DNA from: Thermoguttaceae bacterium
GTDB taxonomy: Bacteria; Planctomycetota; Planctomycetia; Pirellulales; Thermoguttaceae
Length of the DNA stretch: 44,583 bases
Assembly (NCBI GenBank): GCA_017937685.1
Contig: JAGBDD010000091.1
Span: 1 to 44,583 of the forward strand
Direction of reading: 5' to 3'
Shown one piece after another: positions 33,978 through 43,900 of this stretch; position 1 is the stretch's first letter, and each line of letters starts with the position of its first letter. Made by a program: the position numbers and the translations under genes. The notes under the pieces were generated by a model, which saw only the letters and a program-made list of their open reading frames with translations, had not been told where the DNA came from and searched no databases.

Positions 33978-35132
33978 TTACTTCTTAACGAAACCCGGAA
34001 TCGGGCGCGGGTCGACGCTCGGGCCGTCCACCGTAAGAACGCCTTTCGAGTCGACGAACATACGGTCGATAAAGAGTTTGCGGTCGTGCCCTTCGGTGCG
34101 CGCGTGGTAGACGTAGTACATCTCGGAGCGGTCGGGCGAGAAGAAAACGTTGCCGTGTCCGGTTCCGCGAACGATTCCGCCCTTGTCGGAGTTTTTCTCC
34201 AAAATCGGGTTGTTCGCCGCTTTCGTATACGGCCCGAGCGGCGCGTCGGCGGTCGCGTACCCGACGGCGTACCAGTCGCCGCCGAAGAAGTTGGCGGAGT
34301 AAGTAACGTAATATTTGCCGTTTAGCTTAAAGAGCGCCGAGCCTTCCGTCCAGCGGCGGTTGACTTCGCCGGACGCGACGGAGCGGCTTTCCCATTCGGC
34401 TTGCGCGTCGTCGAGTTTGACCGGCGGACGGAGCAGAACGACCGGAGAGCCGTCGACGTTTTTGAAGTCTTTCGTCAGTTTGACGCCGTAAACCCAGCTT
34501 TCCTCGATTTCTTTGAACTTCCCTTCGGCGCGGACTTTAGCGGCGAGTTCGCTCTCGACGGCGTGTTGGTAGCAGCAGCGCGAATAGGTCAAATACGGCG
34601 TTCCGTCGTCGTCGATAAAGAGGTTCGCGTCGATGATCGGATAGCCGGGGTCGAAGATCGGCTCGTCTTTGAGGAGTTTGAACGGCCCGCGCGGCGAGTC
34701 GGCGACGGCGACGCCGATGTTAAACTTTTCGGCGGTCGTCCAAGGGAAGTCGGCGTTTTGCGCGCTGAAAAAGAGGTAGAACTTGCCGTCGATTTCGTAC
34801 CCTTCCGGCGCCCAAAACGCGTCGCGGGCCCAGGTTCCGGTCGCGTCGAACGCGACGCCTTCGTCCTTCCACTCGACGAAATCGACGGTCGAACGGACTT
34901 CGTACCCGCGAACGTCGCCGCGTTCGGAAGTGTAGTAAAGCCAATACTTGCCGTCGAACTTAACGACTTCGCCGGTCGGTTTGCGCAGGACGGACGGGTC
35001 GGCCGCGACGCCGTTCGGGTTGCGATATTGGAGCGACGGCGAGTTCGCGAAAACGGGCGCTCCGGTCGCGCCGAGAACGAGCGCTCCAAGCGCGCCGCCG
35101 ACGATTTGGCGATGAAAATCTCTTCGGTTCAT
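33978..35132 (-). CDS. Glycoside hydrolase family 43-like enzyme with Tat-type signal
   Basis: A 384-residue five-bladed beta-propeller hydrolase. The signal peptide is of Tat type (N-terminal RRDFHRQ, hydrophobic 11-24, cleavage near APVFA at 29). The three catalytic carboxylates of GH43 are visible: general base D45 in VAADPSV, pKa modulator D168 in PIIDANLFIDDDG and general acid E263 in RWTEGSALFK. The family acts on arabinose- or xylose-containing polysaccharides (arabinofuranosidase, xylosidase, arabinanase), and some members act on galactans. The linked substrate cannot be read from sequence. A final HxRTEGHDRKLFIDR segment matches the last blade. AAGGGA precedes the ATG. With xylulokinase elsewhere in the window it points to pentose use, but they are not in one operon. 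Confidence 0.88.
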   Translation of the reverse strand: MNRRDFHRQIVGGALGALVLGATGAPVFANSPSLQYRNPNGVAADPSVLRKPTGEVVKFDGKYWLYYTSERGDVRGYEVRSTVDFVEWKDEGVAFDATGTWARDAFWAPEGYEIDGKFYLFFSAQNADFPWTTAEKFNIGVAVADSPRGPFKLLKDEPIFDPGYPIIDANLFIDDDGTPYLTYSRCCYQHAVESELAAKVRAEGKFKEIEESWVYGVKLTKDFKNVDGSPVVLLRPPVKLDDAQAEWESRSVASGEVNRRWTEGSALFKLNGKYYVTYSANFFGGDWYAVGYATADAPLGPYTKAANNPILEKNSDKGGIVRGTGHGNVFFSPDRSEMYYVYHARTEGHDRKLFIDRMFVDSKGVLTVDGPSVDPRPIPGFVKK

Positions 35133-35200
35133 AACGTCTTTTCCCTTCTAATAATAGCGAGCGCGCCGAGCGTTCGGCCCGACGCGCGAAGTTTCGTCTT

Positions 35201-35229
35201 ATCGTAAAGGAAACGGCGCGAAAAATCAA
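35201..35229 (-). promoter_or_regulatory. Putative promoter of the GH43 gene
   Basis: On the minus strand: TTGATT, a 17-bp spacer, then TACGAT, about 70 bases before the ATG. It lies in the gap after the acyltransferase gene and suggests separate transcription. Confidence 0.6.
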
Positions 35230-35269
35230 GCGCTTTCCGCTTTTTTTACGCGATTTTTCTCCGAAAACT

Positions 35270-36373
35270 TCAAACGACGCGGCGCAAATACGGGATTTTT
35301 TTGATAACGAACGTCGTTAGCGCGGCTAAAACGAAGGTCGCGACGACGTAAGCGGCGAACGTCGTCGCAGGGCGTTCGACGTCGGGCGTGAGACCGAACG
35401 GCGCGAGGAGGAAGCGCGCCGCGTCGTAACAGCAGAGATGAACCAAGTAGACTCCGAAACTTAGCGACGCTAGTAAAGCAAGCGTTTTCGGGCGTTTAAG
35501 AATTGGGTTCGAACGCCAAGAAAGCGCGAAAACGTAAAACGATAACGATTGTAGGAAAACCAACGGCGTCGACGCGCCCCCCGCCGAATTGGCGTAAAAA
35601 AAGTTCGGGTCGCCCCAATAAATCTGCGTTCCAAACGCGGCGAACGTCGAAACGAGGAAAACGACGAACGACGCCGACGGCAAAAGCGGACGCGACGAAG
35701 CAAGCGCGAAGTCGCCTAAAATCTTGCCCCAAAGGAAATAAGGAAGATAATAAACGAACGCGATAAAAATCGTCGGCGGTCCGCAACGTCCGTCGAGCCA
35801 AAGCGTCGCCGACGACGCCGCGCCGACGACAAGCGTTAAAACCGACGTCGCGACAACGACTCCGCGTCGCGAAAAAGCGGCGAACCAAGTCGCGACGAAC
35901 GGCGTCGCGGCGTACAAACCGACGAGCATATAAAGATACCAAAGATGGTAGCCGTAACCGTGGCCGTTGCGCAACGTCGCGGCGAAATGCTCGGCAAAAA
36001 TCGCGTCGAACGGGACGCCGCGCAACCGCTCCTCCGCGACGTTCGCGAGCAAGTAAAAGAGCGCCCAAAACGCGAACGGAACGCCGACCGTCGACAAACG
36101 GCGACGATAAAATCTCGCGGTTTCCAGCTCGTCGTAAACTTTGCGAAGTAAGAAATAACCGCTAATCATAACGAAAAGCGGAACCGCCGGGCGCGCAAAC
36201 GAACGACAAAGCGTCGCGACGTTCCAAGCGGGCGAGAGCGCGACTTCGCCGACAAACGAATGTTTCGCGTGCAAAACGATCACCGCGAAACACGCGACGC
36301 AACGGATAAAGTCGAACGCTAAAACACGATTCGAAACGACTTCGGAACCGACCGACGCGGAGCGAGCGGACAT
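35270..36373 (-). CDS. Acyltransferase family 3 membrane protein
   Basis: A 367-residue integral membrane protein of the acyltransferase-3 (OatA/NodX-type) family, which transfers acyl groups, usually acetyl, from the cytoplasmic side to envelope glycans. It begins with the family signature VLAFDFIRCVACFAVIVLHA (conserved R24 and H35) and shows about ten hydrophobic segments spread to the C-terminus, which ends in a basic tail. The second conserved region (YHLWYLYMLVGLYAATPF, about 142-160) matches the family's 'hlWyl..l...Y...P' pattern. There is no extra SGNH domain, so it would be a stand-alone transferase. AGGAG precedes the ATG. The acceptor (O-antigen, capsule or peptidoglycan) is unknown; the GT4 gene is 33 kb away. 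Confidence 0.88.
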   Translation of the reverse strand: MSARSASVGSEVVSNRVLAFDFIRCVACFAVIVLHAKHSFVGEVALSPAWNVATLCRSFARPAVPLFVMISGYFLLRKVYDELETARFYRRRLSTVGVPFAFWALFYLLANVAEERLRGVPFDAIFAEHFAATLRNGHGYGYHLWYLYMLVGLYAATPFVATWFAAFSRRGVVVATSVLTLVVGAASSATLWLDGRCGPPTIFIAFVYYLPYFLWGKILGDFALASSRPLLPSASFVVFLVSTFAAFGTQIYWGDPNFFYANSAGGASTPLVFLQSLSFYVFALSWRSNPILKRPKTLALLASLSFGVYLVHLCCYDAARFLLAPFGLTPDVERPATTFAAYVVATFVLAALTTFVIKKIPYLRRVV

Positions 36374-36386
36374 TGGAACGACTCCT

Positions 36387-36422
36387 AAAGAAACGCCGCG
36401 ACGGCGGGAAAACGTCGCGGCG
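36387..36422 (-). terminator. Rho-independent terminator of dnaE
   Basis: A 10-bp perfect stem (cgccgcgacg / cgtcgcggcg) with a 9-nt loop is followed on the minus strand by TTTCTTT. It lies in the 88-base gap between dnaE and the acyltransferase gene and suggests separate transcription, although the downstream start is close. Confidence 0.75.
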
Positions 36423-36461
36423 GGAAGAGGAAAGCGGTTCGTTGAACGGGGGAAAAACGGG

Positions 36462-39400
36462 TTAATTCGGTTGTCGACGGCGTTTGTAGCGGTTGCGCGG
36501 GTCTTCGGCGACGCCTTGTTTTTGCGGCGCGGGAATCAGCTGGAACGCGTCGTCGCCGAAGCGTTCCTCGATACGGCGTCGCATTTCGCTCGTCATATCG
36601 AGTTTAAATTCGGGGCATTTCAGCGTCGCTCGGGTTCCGTCGCGCATTTGGAGGCGAATTTCGAGGTCGGCGCCGCGAGCGTTTCCGTCTTTGCCGACGC
36701 GGTATGTTTTGACGATGTCGTAAAGCGTTTTAGGGCCGTCGGTTAACAACGACGATTCTTTGAGGCAAATCGCGACGCCGCTGGTCATCTCTTGGTCGGC
36801 GTTCTCGAACGGAATCGCTTCGTCGACGAAAAACGTCGTTTCGACGCCGCTTTCGGAATCGTCGTCGCCTTCCGATTTTTCTTTTTCTTTTTTCTCGAGT
36901 CGCCCGCGCAAAAAGACGACGGCGTCGTTCTTTAGGTGTTGACCGTATTTGGCGAACGCGTCGGCCCACATAATCGCTCGCATCGACGAGTCGAGGTCTT
37001 CCACTTGGAAAATCGCGAATTGGCTCGGGCGGCCCGGTTTCGGGTTCTTCGACGTTTTCACGTCGACGCCGGAGAGCGAACCGCCGATCGTCGCGAAGGC
37101 GCGGTTCGAAAACTGCGTTACCTTCGCGATCGACGAGGCGTACATCTGCAACTTTTCGCGGCAGTCGCCCAACGGGTGCGCGGTAACGTAAAAACCGAGC
37201 GTTTCCTTTTCGTAAGTCGCCGTTTCCTTCGCCGACCAATCGTCGACGTTCGGGAGACCGCGGAGGTTTTCCGCCATTTCTTCTTCCGGCGTTTTCGGCG
37301 CTTCCGGCGCTCCGAACGCCTCTTCAAAGAGACTGCGTTGACCGCGCGCCCGGTCTTCCGCGACCGCTTGACCGTTTTTGTAAGCCTTGTCCAGCGCTTG
37401 CATTAGTTGCGAACGCCGAGCGCCTAAACAGTCGAACGCGCCGCATTTGATCAGCGATTCGACCGTTCCGCGTCCGACGAGCTTCGTGTCGACGCGTTCG
37501 TAAAAGTCGAAGATGCTTTTGAAGGGGCCGCCCTCTTCGCGAGCGCGGACGATCTCGGCGACCGCGTCGGCGCCGCAAGCCTTTACCGCGGTTAAGCCGA
37601 AGAGAATTTTGCCGTCGACGACTTTGTAACGAGCGTCGCAAAGGTTGACGTTCGGCGGGACGACCTCGATCCCCATTCGCTTGCAGTCGTCGACGTGTTC
37701 GACCGTTTTGTCGCGTTTGGTGAAGTTGCGCGCCGAAATATCGCCGCAAAGGAGCGCCGCCATAAAGGCCGCCGGGTAGTGCGCTTTCAAGTAAGCGGTC
37801 GTGTACGCGACGTTGGCGTAAGCGGTCGAGTGCGACTTATTGAAGCCGTATCCGGCGAAGACCTTGATGAGGTCGAAAAGTTTTTGACCGGTTTCCTCGT
37901 CGAGGCCGTTTGCGACCGCGCCGGCGATAAAATCGTCGTTGAACTTCGCGATTTTGTCGTGTTTCTTTTTACTGATCGCCTTAATGCAGGTGTACGCGCT
38001 CGAGAGCGGAATGTTGCCGAGGCGGTTCAAGATGCGCATAATCTGTTCTTGGTAGACCATAACGCCGTTCGTTTCGGCGAGAACTTCCTCCAAAACCGGG
38101 TGCAAGTATTCCGCTTTTTTGCGTTTGTGTTTAACGTCGACGTAGTCGTCGACCATACCGCCTTCGAGCGGGCCCGGACGGTAGAGCGCGAGGACGGCGA
38201 TAATGTCGCGGAAGTTGTCCGGACGCATATTCATCAGGAGTTCGCGAATGCCGGAGCTTTCGAGCTGGAAAACGCCCTTCGTTTCGCCGCGACACAAAAG
38301 CGCGTAAGTGTCGGGGTCGTCGAGCGGAAGCGAGTACGGGTCGACCGTTTCTCCGGTCGTTTCCTTGATGATTTCCACCGCGTCGGCGAGAATCGAGAGG
38401 TTGCGCAAACCGAGGAAGTCCATTTTCAGGAGCCCCGCTTTTTCGACTTCCGCGCCCTGCCACTGCGTAACGAGTTCGTCTTTGCCGGTCAGCTTTTGCA
38501 CCGGAACGAAGTCGGTTAAGGCGCGTTGAGCGATGACGACGCCGCAAGCGTGCGTTCCGGCGCTTCTCGCCAAGCCTTCCGTTTGCTTCGCGTAGTCGAT
38601 GAGTTCGCGAACGTCGGCGTTTTCCTCGTAAAGTTTGGCGAGTTCCGGACTTTGCTCGAACGCTTTTTTAATCGTCATTTTCGGCGCGTCCGGAACGAGT
38701 TTCGTAACGGCGTTGACGTCGGCCAAGGGCATGCCGAGCGCGCGTCCGACGTCGCGAATCGCCAGCTTCGCCGCCATCGTGCCGAAAACGCCGAGCTGCG
38801 CGACTTTTTCCGGCCCGTAGTGTTCCTTGACGTAGTCGATGATTTCGCCGCGCCGCGACTGTTCGAAGTCGATGTCGATATCCGGCGCCTCGATGCGGTT
38901 TTCGTCCAAAAACCGTTCGAAGAGGAGGTCGAACTCGAGCGGGCAAACGTGCGACATATTGAGCGCGTAACAGACGATGGCGCCGACGCCGGAACCGCGA
39001 GCGGTGCGGTGGACGCCGCGCTCTTCCGCGACGCGCACAAAGTCCCAAACGATAAGGAAGTACGTCGCGAAACCGAGTTTGGCGATGACGCCGAGTTCGC
39101 GATTAAGGCGCGCCATAACCTCCTCCGAAAGTTCGCCGTCGATCAAGCGTTTCGGGTTGTTGGCGTAACGGCGTTTCAAGCCTTGAATGCAAAGTTCGCG
39201 GAGGTACTCGTCCGGCGTTTTATTGTCCGGCGGAATGAAGATCGGGAAGAAGCGTTTGCCGAGTTCCAGTTCGAGATTGCAACGGTCGGCGATTTCGAGC
39301 GAACGCCAAACGGAGTCTTCGAACCCGACGGCGCGCTCCATCATTTCGGCGCCGCTTTTGAGGTAAAATTCGTCGGAGTCCATCCGCATTCGGTTCGGGT

Positions 39401-40172
39401 CGGTGCGGAATTTCCCGGTGTTGACGCAAAGAACGAGGTCTTGCGCGTCGGCGTCCTCGCGGCGAACGTAGTGAACGTCGTTCGAGATAACCGTCGGAAT
39501 ACCAAGCTCTTGCGAAAGACGGAGCGTCCCTTGCAACGCGATCTTTTGCTCCGCGATGCCGTGGTCTTGCAACTCGAGATAGTAACGGTCGCCGAAAAGT
39601 TCGCGATGCCAAAGCGCGGCGTCGCGGGCCTTGGCGTAGGATTCGGGCGAACCGTTTCCGTTGGCGAGGGTGCGCGCGACCTCCCCGGCGAGGCATCCGC
39701 TAAGGCAAATCAACCCTTCGCTGTGTTTCTTGAGCAAGTCTCGGTCTATGCGCGGTTTGTAGTAGAAACCTTCCGTGTACGCTAAGGAGGAAAGAACGAG
39801 AAGATTCTCGTAACCTTTGCGGTTCGTCGCCAAAAGCGTGAGGTGATAGGAGCGTTTTTCCGTTTTGTCGAAGCGCGAAATCGGCGCGACGTAAGCCTCG
39901 TAGCCGAGAATCGGTTTGACGCCGACTTCGAGCGCTTTTTGGTAAAATTCGAGCGCGCCGTAGAGGTTGCCGTGGTCGGTGAGCGCGAGGGCCGGCATTT
40001 CCAGCTCTTTCGCTCGAGCGAGCAGCGCGTCGAGTTTTCCGACGCCGTCGAGGAGCGAGTAGTGCGAATGCGTGTGCAGGTGAACGAACGGAATCGCGCC
40101 GGATTCGGTCGGTTCCCAAGGCGTGAAAGGGGAAGCCGCGTCGACGGGCGGAACTTGCGGGGCGTCGCTCAT
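36462..40172 (-). CDS. dnaE: DNA polymerase III alpha subunit
   Basis: A 1236-residue replicative polymerase, the catalytic subunit of the replisome. The PHP domain starts HLHTHSHYSLLDG (H31, H33, H35) and continues ALTDHGNLYGA; the metal-binding histidines look intact, unlike E. coli, so proofreading by PHP is possible. The polymerase palm motif PDIDIDF has D431, D433 and D435, and the finger region GYGFNKSHSTAYANVAY is present. A helix-hairpin-helix region and an OB-fold domain (around 1010-1090, FATIGGSLSGV) follow. It is the DnaE type, not PolC, as it lacks an internal DEDD exonuclease. GGAG lies six bases upstream of the ATG. The C-terminal region contains a short charged Lys/Glu insert (about 1092-1110). 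Confidence 0.96.
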   Translation of the reverse strand: MSDAPQVPPVDAASPFTPWEPTESGAIPFVHLHTHSHYSLLDGVGKLDALLARAKELEMPALALTDHGNLYGALEFYQKALEVGVKPILGYEAYVAPISRFDKTEKRSYHLTLLATNRKGYENLLVLSSLAYTEGFYYKPRIDRDLLKKHSEGLICLSGCLAGEVARTLANGNGSPESYAKARDAALWHRELFGDRYYLELQDHGIAEQKIALQGTLRLSQELGIPTVISNDVHYVRREDADAQDLVLCVNTGKFRTDPNRMRMDSDEFYLKSGAEMMERAVGFEDSVWRSLEIADRCNLELELGKRFFPIFIPPDNKTPDEYLRELCIQGLKRRYANNPKRLIDGELSEEVMARLNRELGVIAKLGFATYFLIVWDFVRVAEERGVHRTARGSGVGAIVCYALNMSHVCPLEFDLLFERFLDENRIEAPDIDIDFEQSRRGEIIDYVKEHYGPEKVAQLGVFGTMAAKLAIRDVGRALGMPLADVNAVTKLVPDAPKMTIKKAFEQSPELAKLYEENADVRELIDYAKQTEGLARSAGTHACGVVIAQRALTDFVPVQKLTGKDELVTQWQGAEVEKAGLLKMDFLGLRNLSILADAVEIIKETTGETVDPYSLPLDDPDTYALLCRGETKGVFQLESSGIRELLMNMRPDNFRDIIAVLALYRPGPLEGGMVDDYVDVKHKRKKAEYLHPVLEEVLAETNGVMVYQEQIMRILNRLGNIPLSSAYTCIKAISKKKHDKIAKFNDDFIAGAVANGLDEETGQKLFDLIKVFAGYGFNKSHSTAYANVAYTTAYLKAHYPAAFMAALLCGDISARNFTKRDKTVEHVDDCKRMGIEVVPPNVNLCDARYKVVDGKILFGLTAVKACGADAVAEIVRAREEGGPFKSIFDFYERVDTKLVGRGTVESLIKCGAFDCLGARRSQLMQALDKAYKNGQAVAEDRARGQRSLFEEAFGAPEAPKTPEEEMAENLRGLPNVDDWSAKETATYEKETLGFYVTAHPLGDCREKLQMYASSIAKVTQFSNRAFATIGGSLSGVDVKTSKNPKPGRPSQFAIFQVEDLDSSMRAIMWADAFAKYGQHLKNDAVVFLRGRLEKKEKEKSEGDDDSESGVETTFFVDEAIPFENADQEMTSGVAICLKESSLLTDGPKTLYDIVKTYRVGKDGNARGADLEIRLQMRDGTRATLKCPEFKLDMTSEMRRRIEERFGDDAFQLIPAPQKQGVAEDPRNRYKRRRQPN

Positions 40173-40280
40173 ACGTAACTCCGGTCGGTTGGTAAAACGG
40201 GCGAGTTGGGGAAAGCGGGCGAAACGGCGCGTTAGGGGGCGGTCGGCGAAATTGCGTCGCCCCGGCGCCGACGTTAATTA

Positions 40281-40309
40281 ATTATAAAGGAATCGCGCCG
40301 TTTCTTCAA
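40281..40309 (-). promoter_or_regulatory. Putative promoter of dnaE
   Basis: On the minus strand: TTGAAG, a 17-bp spacer, then a perfect TATAAT, giving a leader of about 100 bases. Confidence 0.65.
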
Positions 40310-40395
40310 GACGAGGGGCGCGATTTTCTCGTCGCGAATTATCTCGGGATCGCGGCGGTCGCAAGGCGAAGCGGAAATAGAAACGGAGCGATCGT

Positions 40396-40569
40396 TATAA
40401 TTGTAAAAATCTTTGCGCGAAGGGGAATTTTCCTGAAAAATTTTTAAAATGAGAAAATTTTTCTTGCGAATCGAACGAAGAAGATTAAAATTAAAAAGAG
40501 GAACGCTCTTGTTTGAACGCTCCGACGCCGACGCTTGCGGCGACCGACTATGACGGTCGCGGGCTTTTT
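40396..40569 (+). ncRNA. Candidate short transcript (sRNA or tiny-ORF mRNA)
   Basis: A perfect TATAAT at 40396-40401 (no clear -35) is followed by an AT-rich hairpin (40435-40444 with 40454-40463, 10 bp). About 75 bases on comes a terminator-like hairpin gcgaccg / cggtcgc (40540-40560) with a T5 tract at 40565-40569. A 34-codon frame (40449-40553, starting MRKFFLRIERRR) ends inside the terminator loop but lacks a well-placed ribosome-binding site. The combination suggests an independent RNA of about 160 bases. I do not recognise a known family. Confidence 0.3.
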
Positions 40570-40692
40570 GTCGAAAAAGCGGAGCGCGCCGGTCGGGGCG
40601 GTTTTATCGAACAAAAATAGCGATTTTTTCGATCTTTCCGACGAAGGGACGTCGTTTTAACGTTTGTTTGGCGACGCGGTCGATAAAAGCGG

Positions 40693-40721
40693 TTGAAATT
40701 GCGGAGCGTTCGAGGTATAAC
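40693..40721 (+). promoter_or_regulatory. Putative promoter of the VWA gene
   Basis: TTGAAA, a 17-bp spacer, then TATAAC. The leader to the ATG at 40961 would be about 230 bases. Confidence 0.6.
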
Positions 40722-40960
40722 GGATAAGAGCGCGTCGTTTGATCGGCGCCGCTCTTTCCGCGTCGACGCTCGCGGACGTTCGTTCGAACGTTCGAGGCGG
40801 GGACGCGGTTCCCGTCGGCGGACGGCGACGGGCGCAAAAAAATGTTTGGACGAGCGAAAACGGAAGCGCGAAACTGAGCGCATACGGTTTCGTGATCGCG
40901 TTTTTTCGGCTTCCATTCCAATCGGTTCAAAATGATTTTCGGAGAAGAAGGACTGTGCGT

Positions 40961-43900
40961 ATGAAAAAGAGCCTATTCAGAATATTGCCCGCCGCGGCGA
41001 TCGCGCTGACGTTTGTCGGCGGCGCGGCGCAAGGGGCGGAATCTGAAGTTTCCATGGAGACCTATCGGTTAAGCGACGGCGCGAACTGCTTTTTGGTTCC
41101 GCTTCGGGCGGACGCCGTCGAATCGACGTCGGAATTCGTCGACGTCGCGGCTCTGGTCGACTTCTCCGCGTCTCAATTAGATTCCGACGTTCGCGCCAAA
41201 GCGCAAGCGGCGGTCGCGGCGATGGTCGCGAACCTGCCCGCGAACGCTCGCGTTCAACTGTTCGCCGTTTCGAACGAAGTCGAAGCGTTGACCGACGGTT
41301 ACGTCGCGGTCGATTCGAAAGAACTCGGCGACGCGATCGCTTCGCTGAAGACCCGCGCTCCGCTCGGCGCGACCGACCTTGAAAAAGCCTTTACCGTCGC
41401 CGCCGATTCGTTCGACTTCAACGAAAACGCCGATCGCTCGATCGTTTTCGTCGGTCGCGGCGTCAGCGCCGGCGCGGCGTTCAACGAAGAAGTGTTCGGC
41501 GAAACGGTCGAAAAACTCGTCGACGCGCGCGTCCCGGTCAACGCTTTCGGCGTCGGGACGACCGTCAACGAAGACGTTCTCGGCGCGTTGGCCAACCGCA
41601 CCGGCGGTTACGTCGTCGAACAAAGCGCGACCGCCGAAGAAGCCGGTTCCCGCCTCGCCGGAGCCGCGACCGCGACCGTTTACTGGCCGGAAGAAAACGC
41701 GCTGACGATCGCCGGCGCCGAAGTCTATCCGAGCCCGCTCCCGCCGATCCGCAGCGACCGCGAAACCTACGTCGTCGGCAAAACGACCGAAGCGCTCGAC
41801 GAAAACGTCGAAATTTCGATCCCCGCGACGGTTGCCGACGGTCGCGAAGCCGAAATCGCTTGGAGCGTCGCCCCGGGCGCCTCGGAAGCGAGTAATCAAT
41901 ATCTTTATCGTCTCGTCGAAGACGCCGCCGCCGATTCCGGCGCGACTCTTTCGATCGCCGGCGCCGAAATGCTCGCCGCGCGTCAAGTCGCCTTGAACGC
42001 CGCGACCGACGAAGCGCTCGAACTCGTCGAACAAGCCGTTGAAGACGGGAATCTCGAAGACGCGAAACGTTTGGCCGATTTCGTCGAAGTTAGCCTCCCG
42101 GCCGAAGACGCCGAAGCGACGAAAGCCGACGTCGACGCTCTCTTCGAGCGCGCCGAACAAGTCGTCAAAAATCAAAACCAAGCGAATTTGGTCGACGCGT
42201 CCGAAGCGAACGTTCGCGTGATGACGCAACAAATGAAAACGCAAGCGCAAGTCGCTATGTCCGAAGCGCGCAAACTCGCCCGCAACAATCCGGACGCCGC
42301 GCTCCAAAGCGTTAAAATGCAAATCGCTTACGTCAAGCGCGCCGAGATTCTTTCGGCCGCCGACCGCGCGCTGATTCTGCACGACTTGAGCGCCTGCGCC
42401 GAACAAATCGCGTTCGAAAAAGAGCAAAAAGCGGTTCGCGATTACGCCGCGATGCAAAATCAAGCGATCGTCGACGCCGCGATTAAAGCGCAACAAACGC
42501 GTCAAAAGAATCAGCTGAAAGTCGAAGAAATTATGAAGCGCTTCGACTCGCTGATTAAAGAAAGCAAGTTCGTCCTCGCCGCGGAAGCCGCCGACGAAGC
42601 CGCCGCGATCGCCGGCGAGAACTCCGCGCTCCCGACGCAAGCCGCGAACGTCGCTCGTTTGACCGACGCTTGGGAACAAAATCAAAAGTTGCGAATGAAA
42701 CGTCGCACGAACCTGCTTAACGCGTTGATGTCCGTCGAACGCGCGCATGTTCCGGTCTCGGACGAACCGCCGATCACCTATCCGGAACCGGAAGTGTGGA
42801 TTACCCTTACGAAAGAACGTAAAGAAAAGTATAGCGCGACGAACCTTCAAGGTTCCGAAGCCGAACAACGCATCGCCAAAGCGCTCGACGTTAAAGTCGA
42901 CGTCGAGGGCGGCGAAGACTCCGACCTCACCCTTTCCGCGTGGATCGAAGACGTCAAACGTCAACTCCGCGAAGAAGGCAAAGACATTAACGTCGTTTTC
43001 GACAATATTAATATCGAAGAATCGGAAGCCGGCGGGCCCCCCTCGTCGATTATGATTCAAGAAAACCTGACCGGCGTTTCGCTCCGCAACGCGCTGAAGA
43101 TCGTTTTGCGTCCTTACGACCTTGACTTCTGCATCCTGAACGACGCGCTGTTCATCACCACCCAAGACGAAATCAAGACCAACCCGGAAATTTCGACCAG
43201 TCTGCGCCTCTACTCCGTCGCCGACCTCATTATGCAACCGAACCAAGGCGGCGCTATGGGCGGCATGGGCATGATGGGCGGCATGGGCGGCATGATGGGC
43301 GGCATGGGCGGCATGATGGGCGGCATGGGCGGCATGATGGGCGGCATGGGCGGCATGATGGGCGGCATGGGCGGCGGTATGATGGGCGGTATGGGCGGTA
43401 TGATGGGCGGTATGATGAACGTCCCGACCGTCGGCGCTCCGAAAGCCGAAGAAGCCGATAACGCCGAAGGCCCGAACGACGCCATCCTGCGCAACTTCCT
43501 CGAAGGCGACGCTCAACAAGCTCCGGAAGCCGGGCTCTTCGCCGTTCCCGCGAAAGTCGCGAAAACCGCGAAAAAATCGGAAGCTCGCGGAACCCTCGCG
43601 CAAGCTCCGGTCGACCTGAACGCGAAATGGGACGCTTACTTCGCGACGAAAGCCCCGAAAGCCGGTTCCGCCGACTACGACAAGGCTCGCGAAGCGTTCG
43701 AATTCGAAACGATGGAACAAGTCGTCGCGTTGACGAAATCGCAACCGGCCTCCGCCGTCGCGTTGATCAAGAGCGCCCTGCGCAACGATTACGCGTCCCC
43801 GTGGATGTACGAAGCGTTGGCCGCCGCGTTGATTCGCGCGAACGCTCCGCAAGAAGAAATCGAAACGGCGATCCTTTCCGTCGCCGACTTCTCGGGCGAC

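Larger units (their letters stand above)
40173..40960. other. Long divergent intergenic region, 788 bp
   Basis: It separates dnaE (minus) from the VWA gene (plus). It contains the dnaE promoter, a possible short transcript with its own terminator (40396-40569), and the VWA gene promoter at 40693-40721. It is strongly AT-rich at 40390-40500. The rest, about 40730-40940, shows nothing definable. Confidence 0.65.

Noticed and set aside
38526..39785. 419-codon plus-strand frame over dnaE
   Set aside because: Shadow frame opposite the conserved polymerase palm region.
40449..40553. 34-codon frame MRKFFLRIERRR... as a protein gene
   Set aside because: No ribosome-binding site at a normal distance and the stop lies in a terminator loop; kept only as part of a possible transcript.
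43253..43416. CRISPR-like repeat array
   Set aside because: The repeats are contiguous, in frame, without spacers, and encode a Met/Gly linker.
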